A DNA stretch of 64,000 bases from Armatimonadota bacterium (GCA_031460175.1 JAVKGW010000002.1:1-64000); one strand, 5' to 3'; numbered from the stretch's first letter, positions 7,867 to 17,048 are shown. Numbers and translations: made by a program. The notes: a model not told the origin generated them from the letters alone.

Positions 7867-9099
7867 CTACGTCCGCCGCAGGCCGAAGAAGGCCTTGACT
7901 TTCTCCAGCCCCCGCACCAGGGCGTCCACGTCCTCCGGCGTGTTGTACAGGTAGACGCTGGCCCGGGTGGTGCTCTGAACGCCCAGCTTCCGGTGCAGGG
8001 GCTGGGCACAGTGATGCCCTGCCCGCACACAGATGGCCTCGCTGTCGAGCACCTGGGCCACGTCGTGGGGGTGTACCCCCTCCAGGGTGAAGGCCACCGC
8101 TCCCCCTCGGACCTCCGGATCCCGGGGGCCGTAGACGCGTACGCCCTCCACCTCCCCCAGCTGGGCGAGGGCATACCGCACCAGCTGCTTCTCGTGGGCC
8201 CGGATGGCCTCCATGCCGATCCCCCGGAGGTAGTCCACGGCCACCCCCAGGGCGATGGCGTCCGCGATGTTCGGAGTCCCCGCCTCGAAACGGTGCGGGG
8301 GAGGCTTGTAGGTGGACCGCTCCAGCTCCACCCGCTCGATCATCTCCCCCCCGCCGTGGAAGGGGGGCATGGCCTCCAGGAGCTCCAGGCGGCCCCACAG
8401 CACGCCGATCCCCGTGGGACCGCACATCTTGTGCCCGCTGAAGGCCAGGAAGTCGCAGCCGAGTTCCCGCACGTCGACGGGCATGTGCGGCACACTCTGG
8501 GCTCCGTCCACCACCACCACGGCGCCCGCCGCGTGGGCCCGATCCGCGATGGCGCGGATGGGATTGATGGTGCCGAGCACGTTGGACTGGTGGGTGACGG
8601 CCACGATCCGAGTGCGCTCCGTGAGCAGGCGATCCAGCTGCTCTAGATCCAGGGTCCCATCCTCCCGGAGGGGGAGGATCCTCAGACGCGCGCCCCGTTC
8701 CTGGGCCAGCATCTGCCAGGGGACGAGGTTGCTGTGGTGCTCCATCTCCGTCGTCAGGATCTCGTCTCCCTCCCGCACGTGGGCCCGACCGTAGGCATAC
8801 GCCACCAGGTTGATCCCCTCCGTGGTCCCCCGTACGAAGATGACCTCTTCAGGACGCGCGCCCACGAAGGCCGCCACCTTGGCGCGGGCTTCCTCGTATG
8901 CGCAAGTGGCCTGCTCCGCGATGCGGTACAGGCCCCGGTGCACGTTGGCGTTGTAGGTCCGGTAATACTCCGCCAGGGCCTCCAGGACAACCCTGGGTTT
9001 CTGCGAGGTGGCGGCGCTGTCCAGGTAAACTAGGGGCTTCCCATCCAGCTCCCGCTGGAGCAAGGGGAAATCCTTTCGGACGTCTGTGGGCAGGGGCAT
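7867..9099 (-). CDS. sufS: Cysteine desulfurase SufS
   Basis: A 410-residue PLP enzyme of the SufS (group II) type. Lys224 in AFSGHKMCGPTG binds PLP, and Cys364 in RAGHHCAQP is the persulfide cysteine. The N-terminal YLDSAATSQKP and central TEMEHHSNLVPWQ are family signatures. It removes sulfur from cysteine and hands it to SufU. The ATG at 9099 is separated from the Rieske gene by 8 nt. Confidence 0.95.
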   Translation of the reverse strand: MPLPTDVRKDFPLLQRELDGKPLVYLDSAATSQKPRVVLEALAEYYRTYNANVHRGLYRIAEQATCAYEEARAKVAAFVGARPEEVIFVRGTTEGINLVAYAYGRAHVREGDEILTTEMEHHSNLVPWQMLAQERGARLRILPLREDGTLDLEQLDRLLTERTRIVAVTHQSNVLGTINPIRAIADRAHAAGAVVVVDGAQSVPHMPVDVRELGCDFLAFSGHKMCGPTGIGVLWGRLELLEAMPPFHGGGEMIERVELERSTYKPPPHRFEAGTPNIADAIALGVAVDYLRGIGMEAIRAHEKQLVRYALAQLGEVEGVRVYGPRDPEVRGGAVAFTLEGVHPHDVAQVLDSEAICVRAGHHCAQPLHRKLGVQSTTRASVYLYNTPEDVDALVRGLEKVKAFFGLRRT

Positions 9100-9107
9100 G
9101 CCCCCTC

Positions 9108-9461
9108 CTATTCGTGGATCCGACCGGCGCGCACCCGTGGGGTGGGGTTCACGTACACCTCTTCCCCCTCCACCCGGACCTCATAGGTGGCCACATTGCG
9201 GACCGCGGGCAGGGACTTCACCTGCCCCGTGGGGATGTGGAAGCGGGAGCCGTGGCGGGGACACACCGCCATCTCTCCCATCACGGGTCCCTCCGAGAGC
9301 CATGCTTCTTCGTGCGTGCACCGGTCGTCAATGGCATAGAACCGGCCCCCGAGATTATAGACCGCAATCCGCCTTCCCGCCACCTCGAAGGCCCGACCCC
9401 GACCCGGGGGGATCTCGCTCGTCTTCGCCACCCGCACGAAGGCCTCCCGCTCCCGGCTCAT
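9108..9461 (-). CDS. Rieske-type [2Fe-2S] ferredoxin of the suf operon
   Basis: A 117-residue single-domain Rieske protein. The ligands are Cys48/His50 (RCTHEEA) and Cys67/His70 (VCPRHGSRF). It has no membrane segment and resembles soluble ferredoxin subunits of non-heme oxygenases (NirD/BphA3-like). Rieske genes placed inside suf operons are known from Actinobacteria and relatives, where an electron-donor role in cluster assembly is suspected but unproven. Its ATG at 9461 overlaps the sufD stop (ATGA). A much longer frame extending upstream to 10310 is antisense-like shadow and is rejected. Confidence 0.9.
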   Translation of the reverse strand: MSREREAFVRVAKTSEIPPGRGRAFEVAGRRIAVYNLGGRFYAIDDRCTHEEAWLSEGPVMGEMAVCPRHGSRFHIPTGQVKSLPAVRNVATYEVRVEGEEVYVNPTPRVRAGRIHE

Positions 9462-10804
9462 CGTCGGGTCGCCTCCTCCAGCAACGCCCGCAGGGCCGTC
9501 ACCCGGCCAAGGGGTGCTTCCGCCCCCATCTTCCGCGCCACAAGCTGCTCCAGATGCAGCCGGAGGTCCTCCAGGGGCAGGCGGTCCAGTACCTCGCTGA
9601 AGAACCCTTCCACCATCATGTGCACCGCCTGCTGCCGGGTGAGGCCCCGGGTCTGCAGGTAGAACACGTGCTGCTCGTCCAGACGGCTCACCGCGGAGCC
9701 GTGCGTGCACCGGAGGTCGTTGGCCATGATCTCCAGCTCCGGCTTGCTGTCCGCCCGGGCCTCCGGGGAGAGAAGGAGGTTGCGGTTTGACTGAAAGGCG
9801 TTGGTACGCTGGGCCCCCGGGTGCACCCGGATGAGCCCCGCGAAGATGGACCGGGCCGCGTCCAGCACCGCGTTCTTGTACAGGAGGTCGCTGGTGGTGT
9901 GCGGGGCGAAGTGCTCCTGCAGGGTGTGGTAGTCGTAGTGCTGGCGATCCGCGGCAAAGAAGGCGCCCAACATCTCGCTGGACCCACCCGGTCCCCGGAG
10001 GTGCACCTGCACGAAGTCCTTCACCACGTTCCCCCCGAAGGCACCCACAAGACTGGCCAGGCTCGCATCCCGGCCCACCTCCGTCCGGATCACCCCGAAC
10101 TCCCGGACCTCGGGGCCCCACTCCTGGACGCTGGCGTGCCGCAGTCGGCTCGCGTTGCCCAGCACCACCTCCGCGGCGAGGTTGACGATCCCCCCGGCGT
10201 CGGAACGGGATCGCCAGAACTGTACGAGGGTGGCCTGCGCACCCTCTTCCAGGATCACCAGCACGTGGGGGAACAGCGCGATCCCCGCTCCTTCCAGCCA
10301 CTCCACGCACACGAAAGGCTTGGACACCTCCACGTTCCGCGGCACGTACAACACCATCCCGCCGCTCAAGTAGGCCGCGTGCTGGGCGGTGAACTTGCTC
10401 TCCTCCGGGGGGACCACGGAGCCCAGGAACCGCTCGAGGAGCTCCGGGTGCTCCCGGACCGCGGTGCGCAGGTCCGCGAAGATCACGCCCTTCCTCCGCA
10501 GGTCAGGATCCAACGCCACGAGGAGGGGGGCACCGTTCCGGTTGACCACGGTCCCGGACCGATCCCCCACCACCGCCAGGGTGTCGGCGACCTCCGGCGG
10601 AAGGGGTGCGTGGGTGGCCTCCTCCACCGCGGGCCGGAGCTCCTCCCGGAACAGCCATTCCGGGGGCGTGCGTCGCCACGCCTCCTCCGTGGGACCGGGG
10701 AGGGACAAGGTTTCGAATGCGCGCAGGGCCCGGGCGCGAAGCCTCCACAACCACCCGGGATCTGCCCAGACCTCGGAGAGCGCCTGAACCACCGTCTCGC
10801 TCAT
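9458..10804 (-). CDS. sufD: Fe-S cluster assembly protein SufD
   Basis: A 448-residue SufB/SufD-family protein with the right-handed beta-helix core in its C-terminal half (VHPGAQRTNAFQSNRNLLLS) and the closing RKMGAEAPLG segment. SufD pairs with SufB in the SufBC2D scaffold that builds [4Fe-4S] clusters. The MSETVVQ start at 10804 overlaps the sufB stop (ATGA), and the stop overlaps the Rieske start. The conserved helix histidine appears as HYDYHTLQEH near residue 290. Confidence 0.93.
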   Translation of the reverse strand: MSETVVQALSEVWADPGWLWRLRARALRAFETLSLPGPTEEAWRRTPPEWLFREELRPAVEEATHAPLPPEVADTLAVVGDRSGTVVNRNGAPLLVALDPDLRRKGVIFADLRTAVREHPELLERFLGSVVPPEESKFTAQHAAYLSGGMVLYVPRNVEVSKPFVCVEWLEGAGIALFPHVLVILEEGAQATLVQFWRSRSDAGGIVNLAAEVVLGNASRLRHASVQEWGPEVREFGVIRTEVGRDASLASLVGAFGGNVVKDFVQVHLRGPGGSSEMLGAFFAADRQHYDYHTLQEHFAPHTTSDLLYKNAVLDAARSIFAGLIRVHPGAQRTNAFQSNRNLLLSPEARADSKPELEIMANDLRCTHGSAVSRLDEQHVFYLQTRGLTRQQAVHMMVEGFFSEVLDRLPLEDLRLHLEQLVARKMGAEAPLGRVTALRALLEEATRR

Positions 10805-13221
10805 CCCACGGAGCCCTCCATCTCCAGGGCGATGAGCCGGTTCAGCTCCACCGCGTACTCCAGGGGCAGCTCCTTGGCGATGGGCTCGATGAAGCCCCGC
10901 ACGATCATGTTCATCGCCTCGTCCTCCCGGATCCCGCGGCTCATGAGGTAGAACAGCTGCTCGTCGCTCACCTTGGACACCGTGGCCTCGTGGGTGATCT
11001 GGACGTCCTCCTCGTCGATCTCCATGGTGGGGTAGGTGTCCGAGCGGGAGCGGTCGTCCAGGATGAGGGCGTCGCACCGGACCGCGCACTTGCTGCCCTT
11101 GGCGCCCTTGTACACTTTCACCAGGCCCCGGTAGCCGGCGCGCCCACCGTCCTTGCTGATGGACTTGCTCACGATGGACGACTGGGTGTAGGGGGCTGCA
11201 TGGATGACCTTGCCGCCCGGATCCTGGTGCTGGCCCGCACCCGCGAAGGCCACGGACAGGATCTCCCCCTTCGCCCCCGGCTCCACCAGGTACACGGAGG
11301 GGTACTTCATGGTGATCTTGCTGTTGTGCACCACGAAGCCGTTGGCCACGAAGTTGTGGGTGCCGTCGATCTCGAGGTCCCAGGTGTCCTCCACGCCCGC
11401 GGGTTCGATCTCCGCCACCGGCGAGAAGTGCACGGGGTGGGTGAAGGGCTGGTCGCCGAAGTAAAGGAAGTAGTGCACGTACTCGCGGGCATCCCTGCCC
11501 AGAGGCTTGCGCTCCACCCGACTCCACCGGGAGATCTTCCGGGCGTCCAGCCCGCAGGAGATCGCCAGCGCCTTCACGTCTTCCAGGAGGGCACGGCTCA
11601 CACTGGTGACGGACAGGTTCTTGTGTCCCTTCCGCCGGTAGCCGTCACCTGCGAGGTAGCCCTCCAGGAAGGCCAGCCGCTGGGCCTTGGGGAGGCGGTA
11701 GACCCACTGGGGGACCCGCTTCTCCGCGGCGCGTCCCGCCAGCCCGCGGGCCCGGAACCACTCCACCAGGTCCACGGAGTTCACCCGGACCGCGTTGCCG
11801 TGGGGCCGCGCCTCGACGCCGAACAGGGACCGCAACAGCTCCACGAGCCGCCCGTACGCCCGATCGCCCTCGGGCACCGCGAAGCACACCCGGGAGCCGT
11901 CCAGGTACCCGTCTGCCAGGTACAGGCCCAGAACCCACAGGAGATCCTCGGTGCTCTCGGTCGGCAGCCGGACTTCCTTCATGCCCCGACGTGCCAAGGG
12001 CTCAAACACCGCCGGCCGCCCGCTGTCCGGCACGTCACCGGCGATGGCCACCCAGTCCCCGGGCTGGAGCTGGTCCAGCCGGGCCCAGGTCAGGAAGGCG
12101 TGGCGGCCCTCTCGACGCAGGGTCAGGAACGGGTGGTTTGCGGTGGCCCGGATCTCCCGGTGGTTCGCCGTGCGCAGCCGGAACACCGGCTGCCGACCGC
12201 TGTACCGCTTGGCGAGCACCTTCCGCCGCACCAGGTTCAGCTCCGCGTCCACGGTGTACACCGTGTCTCCTGGCTCCACCTGCGCGATGGGCTTCACGTC
12301 GTTGTTCAGGAGCACCCGGGCGTCGGAGGTCAGGCAGCCCAGATTCCCGTCGACCCACTCCATGGTGGCGTCCCGGTAGGCCACGGCGCGCTTGGTGACC
12401 AGGTTGTAGACGTTCTTGGACCAGTTCTGGATGGTGGTGTACCGGCAGCGGGCTCCCTCCTTCACGATGATCTCCACCACCGCGCTGTGCAGGGAGTCGG
12501 TGGTGTAGATGGGGGCCGTACAGCCCTCCACGTAGTGGACGTAGGCCCCCCGCTCCACGATGATGAGGGTCCGCTCGAACTGTCCCACGTTCTCCGCGTT
12601 GATCCGGAAGTAGGCCTGCAGGGGGATGTCCACCTTCACCCCTTCCGGCACGTAGATGAAGGATCCTCCAGACCACACCGCGGAGTTCAGGGCCGCGAAC
12701 TTGTTGTCCTCCGGAGGTACCACGGTGCCGAAGTACTCCCGCACGAGGTCCGGGTACTTCTTCACCGCGGTGTCCGTGTCCACGAAGATGACCCCGAGCT
12801 TCTCCCATTCCTCCTTCAGGCGGTGGTAGACCACCTCGGACTCGTACTGGGCGCCTACCCCCGCCAGGAACTTCCGCTCCGCCTCCGGGATGCCCAACCG
12901 CTCGTAGGTGTCCTTGATCTCCGGCGGGAGGTCGTCCCAGCTGCGGGCCTGCCGGTCTGTGGGCTTGATGTAGTAGTAGATGTTGTCGAAGTCGATGCCC
13001 GAGAGGTCCGGGCCCCAGGTGGGCATGGGCTTCTTGAGGAAGACCTCCAGGCTGTGCAGCCGGAAGGCCCGCATCCAGTCCGGCTCGCCCTTGAGGTAGG
13101 AGATCTCCTCCACCACCTCCCGGCTCAAGCCCTTGCGGGACTTGAACACGTAGTTCTCGGGCATCCGGAAGCCCCACTTGTACTGGTCCAGGTCGATGCC
13201 GAGCGGGTTCGCAGCCGCCAT
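10801..13221 (-). CDS. sufB: Fe-S cluster scaffold SufB, interrupted by an in-frame intein
   Basis: An 806-codon frame. Residues 1-295 and 634-806 form a standard SufB of 468 residues: N-terminal YKWGFRMPENYVFKSRKGLS, beta-helix core, and the C-terminal YLMSRGIREDEAMNMIVRGF. Between them is a 338-residue intein inserted in the conserved stretch MEWVDGNLG/SKITMKYP. SufB with SufC and SufD forms the ATP-driven scaffold for nascent Fe-S clusters, so protein splicing is needed for this essential function. The ATG at 13221 follows AGGAGGT. An open frame extending upstream to 13395 lies inside sufC and is rejected. The gene is 13 nt after sufC. Confidence 0.95.
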   Translation of the reverse strand: MAAANPLGIDLDQYKWGFRMPENYVFKSRKGLSREVVEEISYLKGEPDWMRAFRLHSLEVFLKKPMPTWGPDLSGIDFDNIYYYIKPTDRQARSWDDLPPEIKDTYERLGIPEAERKFLAGVGAQYESEVVYHRLKEEWEKLGVIFVDTDTAVKKYPDLVREYFGTVVPPEDNKFAALNSAVWSGGSFIYVPEGVKVDIPLQAYFRINAENVGQFERTLIIVERGAYVHYVEGCTAPIYTTDSLHSAVVEIIVKEGARCRYTTIQNWSKNVYNLVTKRAVAYRDATMEWVDGNLGCLTSDARVLLNNDVKPIAQVEPGDTVYTVDAELNLVRRKVLAKRYSGRQPVFRLRTANHREIRATANHPFLTLRREGRHAFLTWARLDQLQPGDWVAIAGDVPDSGRPAVFEPLARRGMKEVRLPTESTEDLLWVLGLYLADGYLDGSRVCFAVPEGDRAYGRLVELLRSLFGVEARPHGNAVRVNSVDLVEWFRARGLAGRAAEKRVPQWVYRLPKAQRLAFLEGYLAGDGYRRKGHKNLSVTSVSRALLEDVKALAISCGLDARKISRWSRVERKPLGRDAREYVHYFLYFGDQPFTHPVHFSPVAEIEPAGVEDTWDLEIDGTHNFVANGFVVHNSKITMKYPSVYLVEPGAKGEILSVAFAGAGQHQDPGGKVIHAAPYTQSSIVSKSISKDGGRAGYRGLVKVYKGAKGSKCAVRCDALILDDRSRSDTYPTMEIDEEDVQITHEATVSKVSDEQLFYLMSRGIREDEAMNMIVRGFIEPIAKELPLEYAVELNRLIALEMEGSVG
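11323..12336 (-). mobile_element. SufB intein with LAGLIDADG homing endonuclease
   Basis: A 338-residue intein in frame within sufB. The N-splice residue is Cys1 (CLTSDARVLL). The block B motif TANH lies near residues 65-68. The C-terminus ends VVHN, followed by Ser as the first C-extein residue, so Cys1, the penultimate His, the final Asn and Ser+1 are all present. Two dodecapeptide endonuclease motifs, GLYLADGYL (about residue 137) and LEGYLAGDGY (about residue 224), each keep an acidic residue. Both splicing and homing therefore look intact. The boundaries were set by aligning the extein halves to the uninterrupted SufB pattern. Confidence 0.93.
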
Positions 13222-13234
13222 GGTCCACCTCCTC

Positions 13235-14083
13235 TCAGTGCGCCACCCAGAACACCTTACCTGCGCGGCGGACCGGCTGGTCGCCGGGGGTCGCCGCGGC
13301 CACCTCCGCGAACTGCGCCTGCAGCCCCTCGTAGCCCGTCTGCTCCAGCTCGTCCGCCAGCTCCGGACCTCCGGAGATGACGATGCGCCCGTCAAGCATC
13401 ACGTGCACGTGATGGGGGCGGACGTACTGGAGAATCCGGGAGTAGTGGGTGATGAGCACGATCCCCATGTTGCCCTGGGCCTGCTCGAACAGCCGGTTGA
13501 TGTTCTCCGCCACCACCCGGACCGCGTCGATGTCGAGTCCAGAGTCCGTCTCGTCCAGGATGGCCATCTCCGGTTCCAGCACGGCCATCTGCAGGATCTC
13601 CGCCCGCTTCTTCTCGCCCCCGCTGAAGCCCTCGTTCACGTAGCGGGTGATGATGCTGGGATCCAGCTTCAACAGCTCCAGCTTCTCGCGCAGGATCTTC
13701 TGAAACTCCGCCACGGGGATGAGCTCGTTCTCGTAGCCCCGGCGGGCCGACAGGGCGGTGCGCAAGAACGAGGCGAAGTTCACGCCGGGGATGGCCACGG
13801 GGTACTGGAAGGCGATGAACAGGCCCTCCCGGGCCCGCTCGTCCGGGGTCATCTCCAGGAGGTCCCGGCCCTTGTACAGGACTTCCCCTCCCGTGATTAC
13901 GTAGAAGGGGTTCCCCATGAGCACGTTGGCCAGGGTGGACTTCCCCGACCCGTTGGGCCCCATGATGGCATGGATCTCGCCCTTGCGGACCTCCAGGTTG
14001 ACCCCCCGAAGGATCTCCCGGTCCAGGTCCTCCACCTTCGCCCTCAGGTTACGAATCACGAGATCCGGCGCCCGATCCGACAT
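13235..14083 (-). CDS. sufC: Fe-S assembly ATPase SufC
   Basis: A 282-residue ABC-type ATPase. It has Walker A GPNGSGKST, the signature FSGGEKKRAE, Walker B MAILDETDSGLD and the switch histidine in LITHYSR. SufC drives the SufBCD scaffold. The ATG at 14083 is preferred because GGAGAGG lies at proper spacing. The ATG at 14089 abuts that site, and one at 14134 lies inside the operator region. First gene of the operon sufC-sufB-sufD-Rieske-sufS-sufU; no sufR-type regulator precedes it. Confidence 0.95.
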   Translation of the reverse strand: MSDRAPDLVIRNLRAKVEDLDREILRGVNLEVRKGEIHAIMGPNGSGKSTLANVLMGNPFYVITGGEVLYKGRDLLEMTPDERAREGLFIAFQYPVAIPGVNFASFLRTALSARRGYENELIPVAEFQKILREKLELLKLDPSIITRYVNEGFSGGEKKRAEILQMAVLEPEMAILDETDSGLDIDAVRVVAENINRLFEQAQGNMGIVLITHYSRILQYVRPHHVHVMLDGRIVISGGPELADELEQTGYEGLQAQFAEVAAATPGDQPVRRAGKVFWVAH

Positions 14084-14108
14084 CTCCATCCTCTCCGGGA
14101 CTCCAAGA

Positions 14109-14131
14109 TTCTTGAGTGTTTTACTCAAGAA
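14109..14131 (-). promoter_or_regulatory. Inverted repeat in the suf leader, candidate operator
   Basis: The 9-bp arms TTCTTGAGT and ACTCAAGAA match perfectly around a 5-bp centre, just downstream of the predicted suf promoter. A third, imperfect half-site (ACTCCAAGA, 14100-14108) follows. The placement suits a repressor sensing Fe-S status, but the arms match no consensus I can name with certainty. An RNA hairpin role is the alternative. Confidence 0.5.
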
Positions 14132-14142
14132 CACCCCGTTCC

Positions 14143-14171
14143 ATTCTAGGGGTGCCGATCGGAGGGGTCAA
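14143..14171 (-). promoter_or_regulatory. Sigma70-type promoter of the suf operon
   Basis: On the minus strand, TTGACC (14171-14166) and TAGAAT (14148-14143) are 17 bp apart. The predicted start lies near 14136, a few bases before the inverted repeat and about 55 nt before sufC. Confidence 0.65.
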
Positions 14172-14181
14172 GGAAAACCGT

Positions 14182-14625
14182 CTAGGGCAACAACCGGGCA
14201 TCCAGGGTGAGGGCCTGGAGTCCAGGCTTGAGCAGGGCGGAAACGGGACAACCCTCCTTCGCCTCCTCCGCCGCCTGCCGGAAGGTGGCCTCGTCCGCGC
14301 CCGGGACCCTTGCCTCGGTCTCGAGGTGGATCCTGGTGATCCTGGGGCCTCCTTCCCCGGTCTGGAGGGTGAGGGTGGCTCTCGTACGGATCTCCTGCGG
14401 GGGGATGCCCCGCTGGGTGAGCCGGCCGGAGAGGGCCATGCTGAAGCAAGCGGCGTGCGCGGCCGCGATGAGCTCCTCGGGGTTGCTGCCCTCCCCCTGC
14501 TCGAACCGGGAGGGGAAGGTAACGAGGACTTCCCGCAGGGCCCCGCTCTGGGTGCTGGCCTTGCCGACGCCGCCGCGCAGGTCCCCCGTCCACGTGGCCG
14601 TGGCCGTCCGGATGATTTCCGGCAT
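14182..14625 (-). CDS. OsmC-family peroxiredoxin
   Basis: A 147-residue OsmC/Ohr-superfamily protein, the usual length. The two redox cysteines occur in the family contexts AAHAACFSMAL (near residue 60) and EGCPVSALL (near residue 128). Such proteins reduce organic or inorganic hydroperoxides with thiol reductants. The LAGHAACF-like spacing and the LTQRG segment fit the OsmC branch rather than Ohr. ATG at 14625 follows CGAGGAGGTG. It is a single gene between menE and the suf promoter, all on the minus strand. Confidence 0.87.
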   Translation of the reverse strand: MPEIIRTATATWTGDLRGGVGKASTQSGALREVLVTFPSRFEQGEGSNPEELIAAAHAACFSMALSGRLTQRGIPPQEIRTRATLTLQTGEGGPRITRIHLETEARVPGADEATFRQAAEEAKEGCPVSALLKPGLQALTLDARLLP

Positions 14626-14672
14626 GTTCGCACCTCCTCGGTGTACTCATGTCCAACATAGCACACCCGTCC

Positions 14673-16148
14673 TTACCCACCCCCGTCCGTCTCCCGGAAA
14701 GCCTCCTGCGCCCACACCCGGAGGGCAGCCCGGCTCACCTTTTCCGGACCGGTACGCGGCAGCTCCGGCAGGAACCCGATGCGCTTGGGAACCTTGTACG
14801 GGGCGAGGAGACGCGCGCAGTGGGCCCTCAGCTCCTCCTCCGTGGCGGTGGTACCGGGCACCAGTTCCACCGCCGCCACCACCCGCTGGCCCCACTCCGG
14901 ATCGGGGATCCCGACCACCCCCGCGTCCCGCACCGCGGGATGCATGCGCAGCACCGCCTCCACCTCCCCGCTCGACACGTTCTCCCCGCCCGTCACGATG
15001 AGATCCTCCCGACGGTCCAGGACGTACAGGTAACCCTCCTCGTCCAAACGGCCCAGGTCCCCGGTGTGAAGCCAGCCATCCCGCAGGCCCATCGCGGTCT
15101 CCTCCGGACGTTCCCAGTACCCCACCATCACCGTGGGTCCCCGGACCAGGATCTCACCCTCCCCTCCCTCCACCCGCACCTCCACCACTGGCAGGGCCCG
15201 GCCGCACGAGCCGGGTTTTCTCCGGACCTCCGAGGGGTGCAGGGTGGTCACCTGACTTGCGGCCTCCGTGAGGCCGTAAGTGGGGGCCACGGGGATTCCC
15301 GCCTCCACGCACTGCGTCACCAAGTCCTGGGGGATCGGGCCACCGCCCAGGAGCACGGCCCGTACCCCGGGGAACGGCCGAGGGCCCCACTCCCGCAGCA
15401 CCCTCCGCAACATGGTGGGGACCAGGGAGAGCAAGGTCACCCGCGCCCGTTCCAGCTCCGCGCACACCGCGCCCGCGTCGAACGCCTCGTGGATCACCAC
15501 CGTGGCGCCGAAGAGGGCAGCCCTCCAGAGAATGGCAAGCCCCCCGATGTGGCAGAGGGGCATGACCACCAGCCACGTGTCGTGCTCGGCCACGCCCAGC
15601 CGCTGCGCCCAGCCCACCGCATTCCAGTAGTGGTTGCCGTAGGTGAGCAGGACACCCTTGGGCCGATGGGAGGTTCCGGAGGTGTACAGGATGCCCTGAA
15701 CGGCTTCCAGGTGGATCCGGGGGGAGGGCAAAGGCGCATCCGGAGGGACCTCCGGAAGGAGGTCCGGATGTTCGGGATCCAGGAAGGTCACGGGCTCCCA
15801 GCCCGCTTCCCCCACCAGACCCGCGAGGGCGGGGTGGGCGAGCAGGAGGCGGGGCCGGAGGTCCTGAAGACGCTCCCGCAGTTCCCGCGCGGTCAGCCGG
15901 GGATGGAGGGGGACCAGCACGGCTCTGAGGCGGGCCAAGGCGAAAGCGAGCACGGCGAATGGGATCCCGTTGGGGCTGAGGAGAGCCACCCGGTCCTGTC
16001 CACGTACCCCGAGCCCGGAAAGCCGTCGGGCCACCCGGTTCACCCGCTCGTCCAGCTCCCCGAAGGAGAGGACCTCGGAGCCGCAGACGACGGCCATCCG
16101 GGTGGGGTGAACCCGGGCCTGTTCGGTAAGCCAGTCCGCGGTGGTCAT
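14673..16148 (-). CDS. menE: o-Succinylbenzoate-CoA ligase (MenE)
   Basis: A 491-residue acyl-adenylate-forming ligase. It carries the AMP motif YTSGTSHRPKGV, the A5 region PTYGLTEAAS, the GWLHTGDLGRLDEEG motif, and a C-terminal catalytic lysine segment (APYKVPKRIGFLPELPRT). MenE activates o-succinylbenzoate with CoA in menaquinone synthesis. The assignment among AMP ligases rests on context: it is the last gene of the men operon and overlaps menA by ATGA. The start is ATG at 16148; the longer frame upstream is antisense-like sequence over menA. Confidence 0.87.
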   Translation of the reverse strand: MTTADWLTEQARVHPTRMAVVCGSEVLSFGELDERVNRVARRLSGLGVRGQDRVALLSPNGIPFAVLAFALARLRAVLVPLHPRLTARELRERLQDLRPRLLLAHPALAGLVGEAGWEPVTFLDPEHPDLLPEVPPDAPLPSPRIHLEAVQGILYTSGTSHRPKGVLLTYGNHYWNAVGWAQRLGVAEHDTWLVVMPLCHIGGLAILWRAALFGATVVIHEAFDAGAVCAELERARVTLLSLVPTMLRRVLREWGPRPFPGVRAVLLGGGPIPQDLVTQCVEAGIPVAPTYGLTEAASQVTTLHPSEVRRKPGSCGRALPVVEVRVEGGEGEILVRGPTVMVGYWERPEETAMGLRDGWLHTGDLGRLDEEGYLYVLDRREDLIVTGGENVSSGEVEAVLRMHPAVRDAGVVGIPDPEWGQRVVAAVELVPGTTATEEELRAHCARLLAPYKVPKRIGFLPELPRTGPEKVSRAALRVWAQEAFRETDGGG

Positions 16149-17044
16149 GCCAGGAGCGCGGCCCCCAACAGCGCCGCGTGCGCGAGATGCAGCCGGGCGG
16201 TCCCGCGCAGGGCGTGGTTTAAGGCCACCCCCTCCTGGGTCCACACAAAGTGGACGAGGGACGCGGCCCACGGGAGGGCGAGCCAGGGAAGCCAGTAGAA
16301 CTCCCCCAGCCAGCCGAAGGCGCGCATCCACGCGGGTGCCGCAAAGGTCCCCAGCAGGCACAGGAGGTACTCCATGCGGGTGCCCGTGCGTCCGAAGCGC
16401 ACGGCCAGGGTACGCTTCCCCGAGGCCCGGTCCGTCTCCAGATCCCGGAGGTTGTTGACCACGAGGATGGCGGTGCACAGGAGTCCCACGGGCACCGCGG
16501 CGGCTGCGGGCCGGGCCCGCAGGATTCCCGTCTGCACGTAGTCCGTCCCCACCACGGCCACGAGCCCGAAGAAGACGAAGACCAGCAGGTCCCCCAGCCC
16601 CCGGTATCCGAGAGGGGCGGGGCCCCCGGTGTACAACAGGCCCGCGAGGACGCAGGCAAGACCCACCGGGACCAGGATCCACCCCCGCAGGGTCACGAGG
16701 TACAGGCCACCCAGCGCGGCCAGGGTGAACGCCGTGTACGCGCCCAGGAGCACCTGGCGCGGGGTTAAAAGCCCTGCGGCCGTGACCCGGGGAGGCCCCA
16801 GGCGGTGAGGTGGGTCGGAGCCGTGGAGGAAGTCGTAGACGTCGTTGGCGAGGTTGGTGCCGATCTGGATCCACAGGGCCACCCACAGGGAGGCCAGGGC
16901 CGCGGGAAGGTGAAAGGCACCCAGGTGCGCCGCGGTGGCGCTCCCCACGAGGACCGGGGCGACAGCCGCGGGCAAGGTGGCGGGCCGGGCCGCCAGCACC
17001 CAGGGACGGAGGGCGTTCCGCATCTCGAAGGAGGTTTCCAACAT
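16145..17044 (-). CDS. menA: 1,4-Dihydroxy-2-naphthoate polyprenyltransferase (MenA)
   Basis: A 299-residue UbiA-family membrane enzyme with about eight hydrophobic helices. The two aspartate-rich, prenyl-diphosphate-binding motifs are visible as NLANDVYDF (near residue 70) and NNLRDLETD (near residue 194). It attaches a polyprenyl chain to 1,4-dihydroxy-2-naphthoate in the inner membrane. The ATG at 17044 is 4 nt past the menB stop; an internal ATG at 17023 is an alternative. Neither has a strong ribosome site, which suggests translational coupling to menB. Confidence 0.9.
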   Translation of the reverse strand: MLETSFEMRNALRPWVLAARPATLPAAVAPVLVGSATAAHLGAFHLPAALASLWVALWIQIGTNLANDVYDFLHGSDPPHRLGPPRVTAAGLLTPRQVLLGAYTAFTLAALGGLYLVTLRGWILVPVGLACVLAGLLYTGGPAPLGYRGLGDLLVFVFFGLVAVVGTDYVQTGILRARPAAAAVPVGLLCTAILVVNNLRDLETDRASGKRTLAVRFGRTGTRMEYLLCLLGTFAAPAWMRAFGWLGEFYWLPWLALPWAASLVHFVWTQEGVALNHALRGTARLHLAHAALLGAALLA

Positions 17045-17048
17045 GGGC

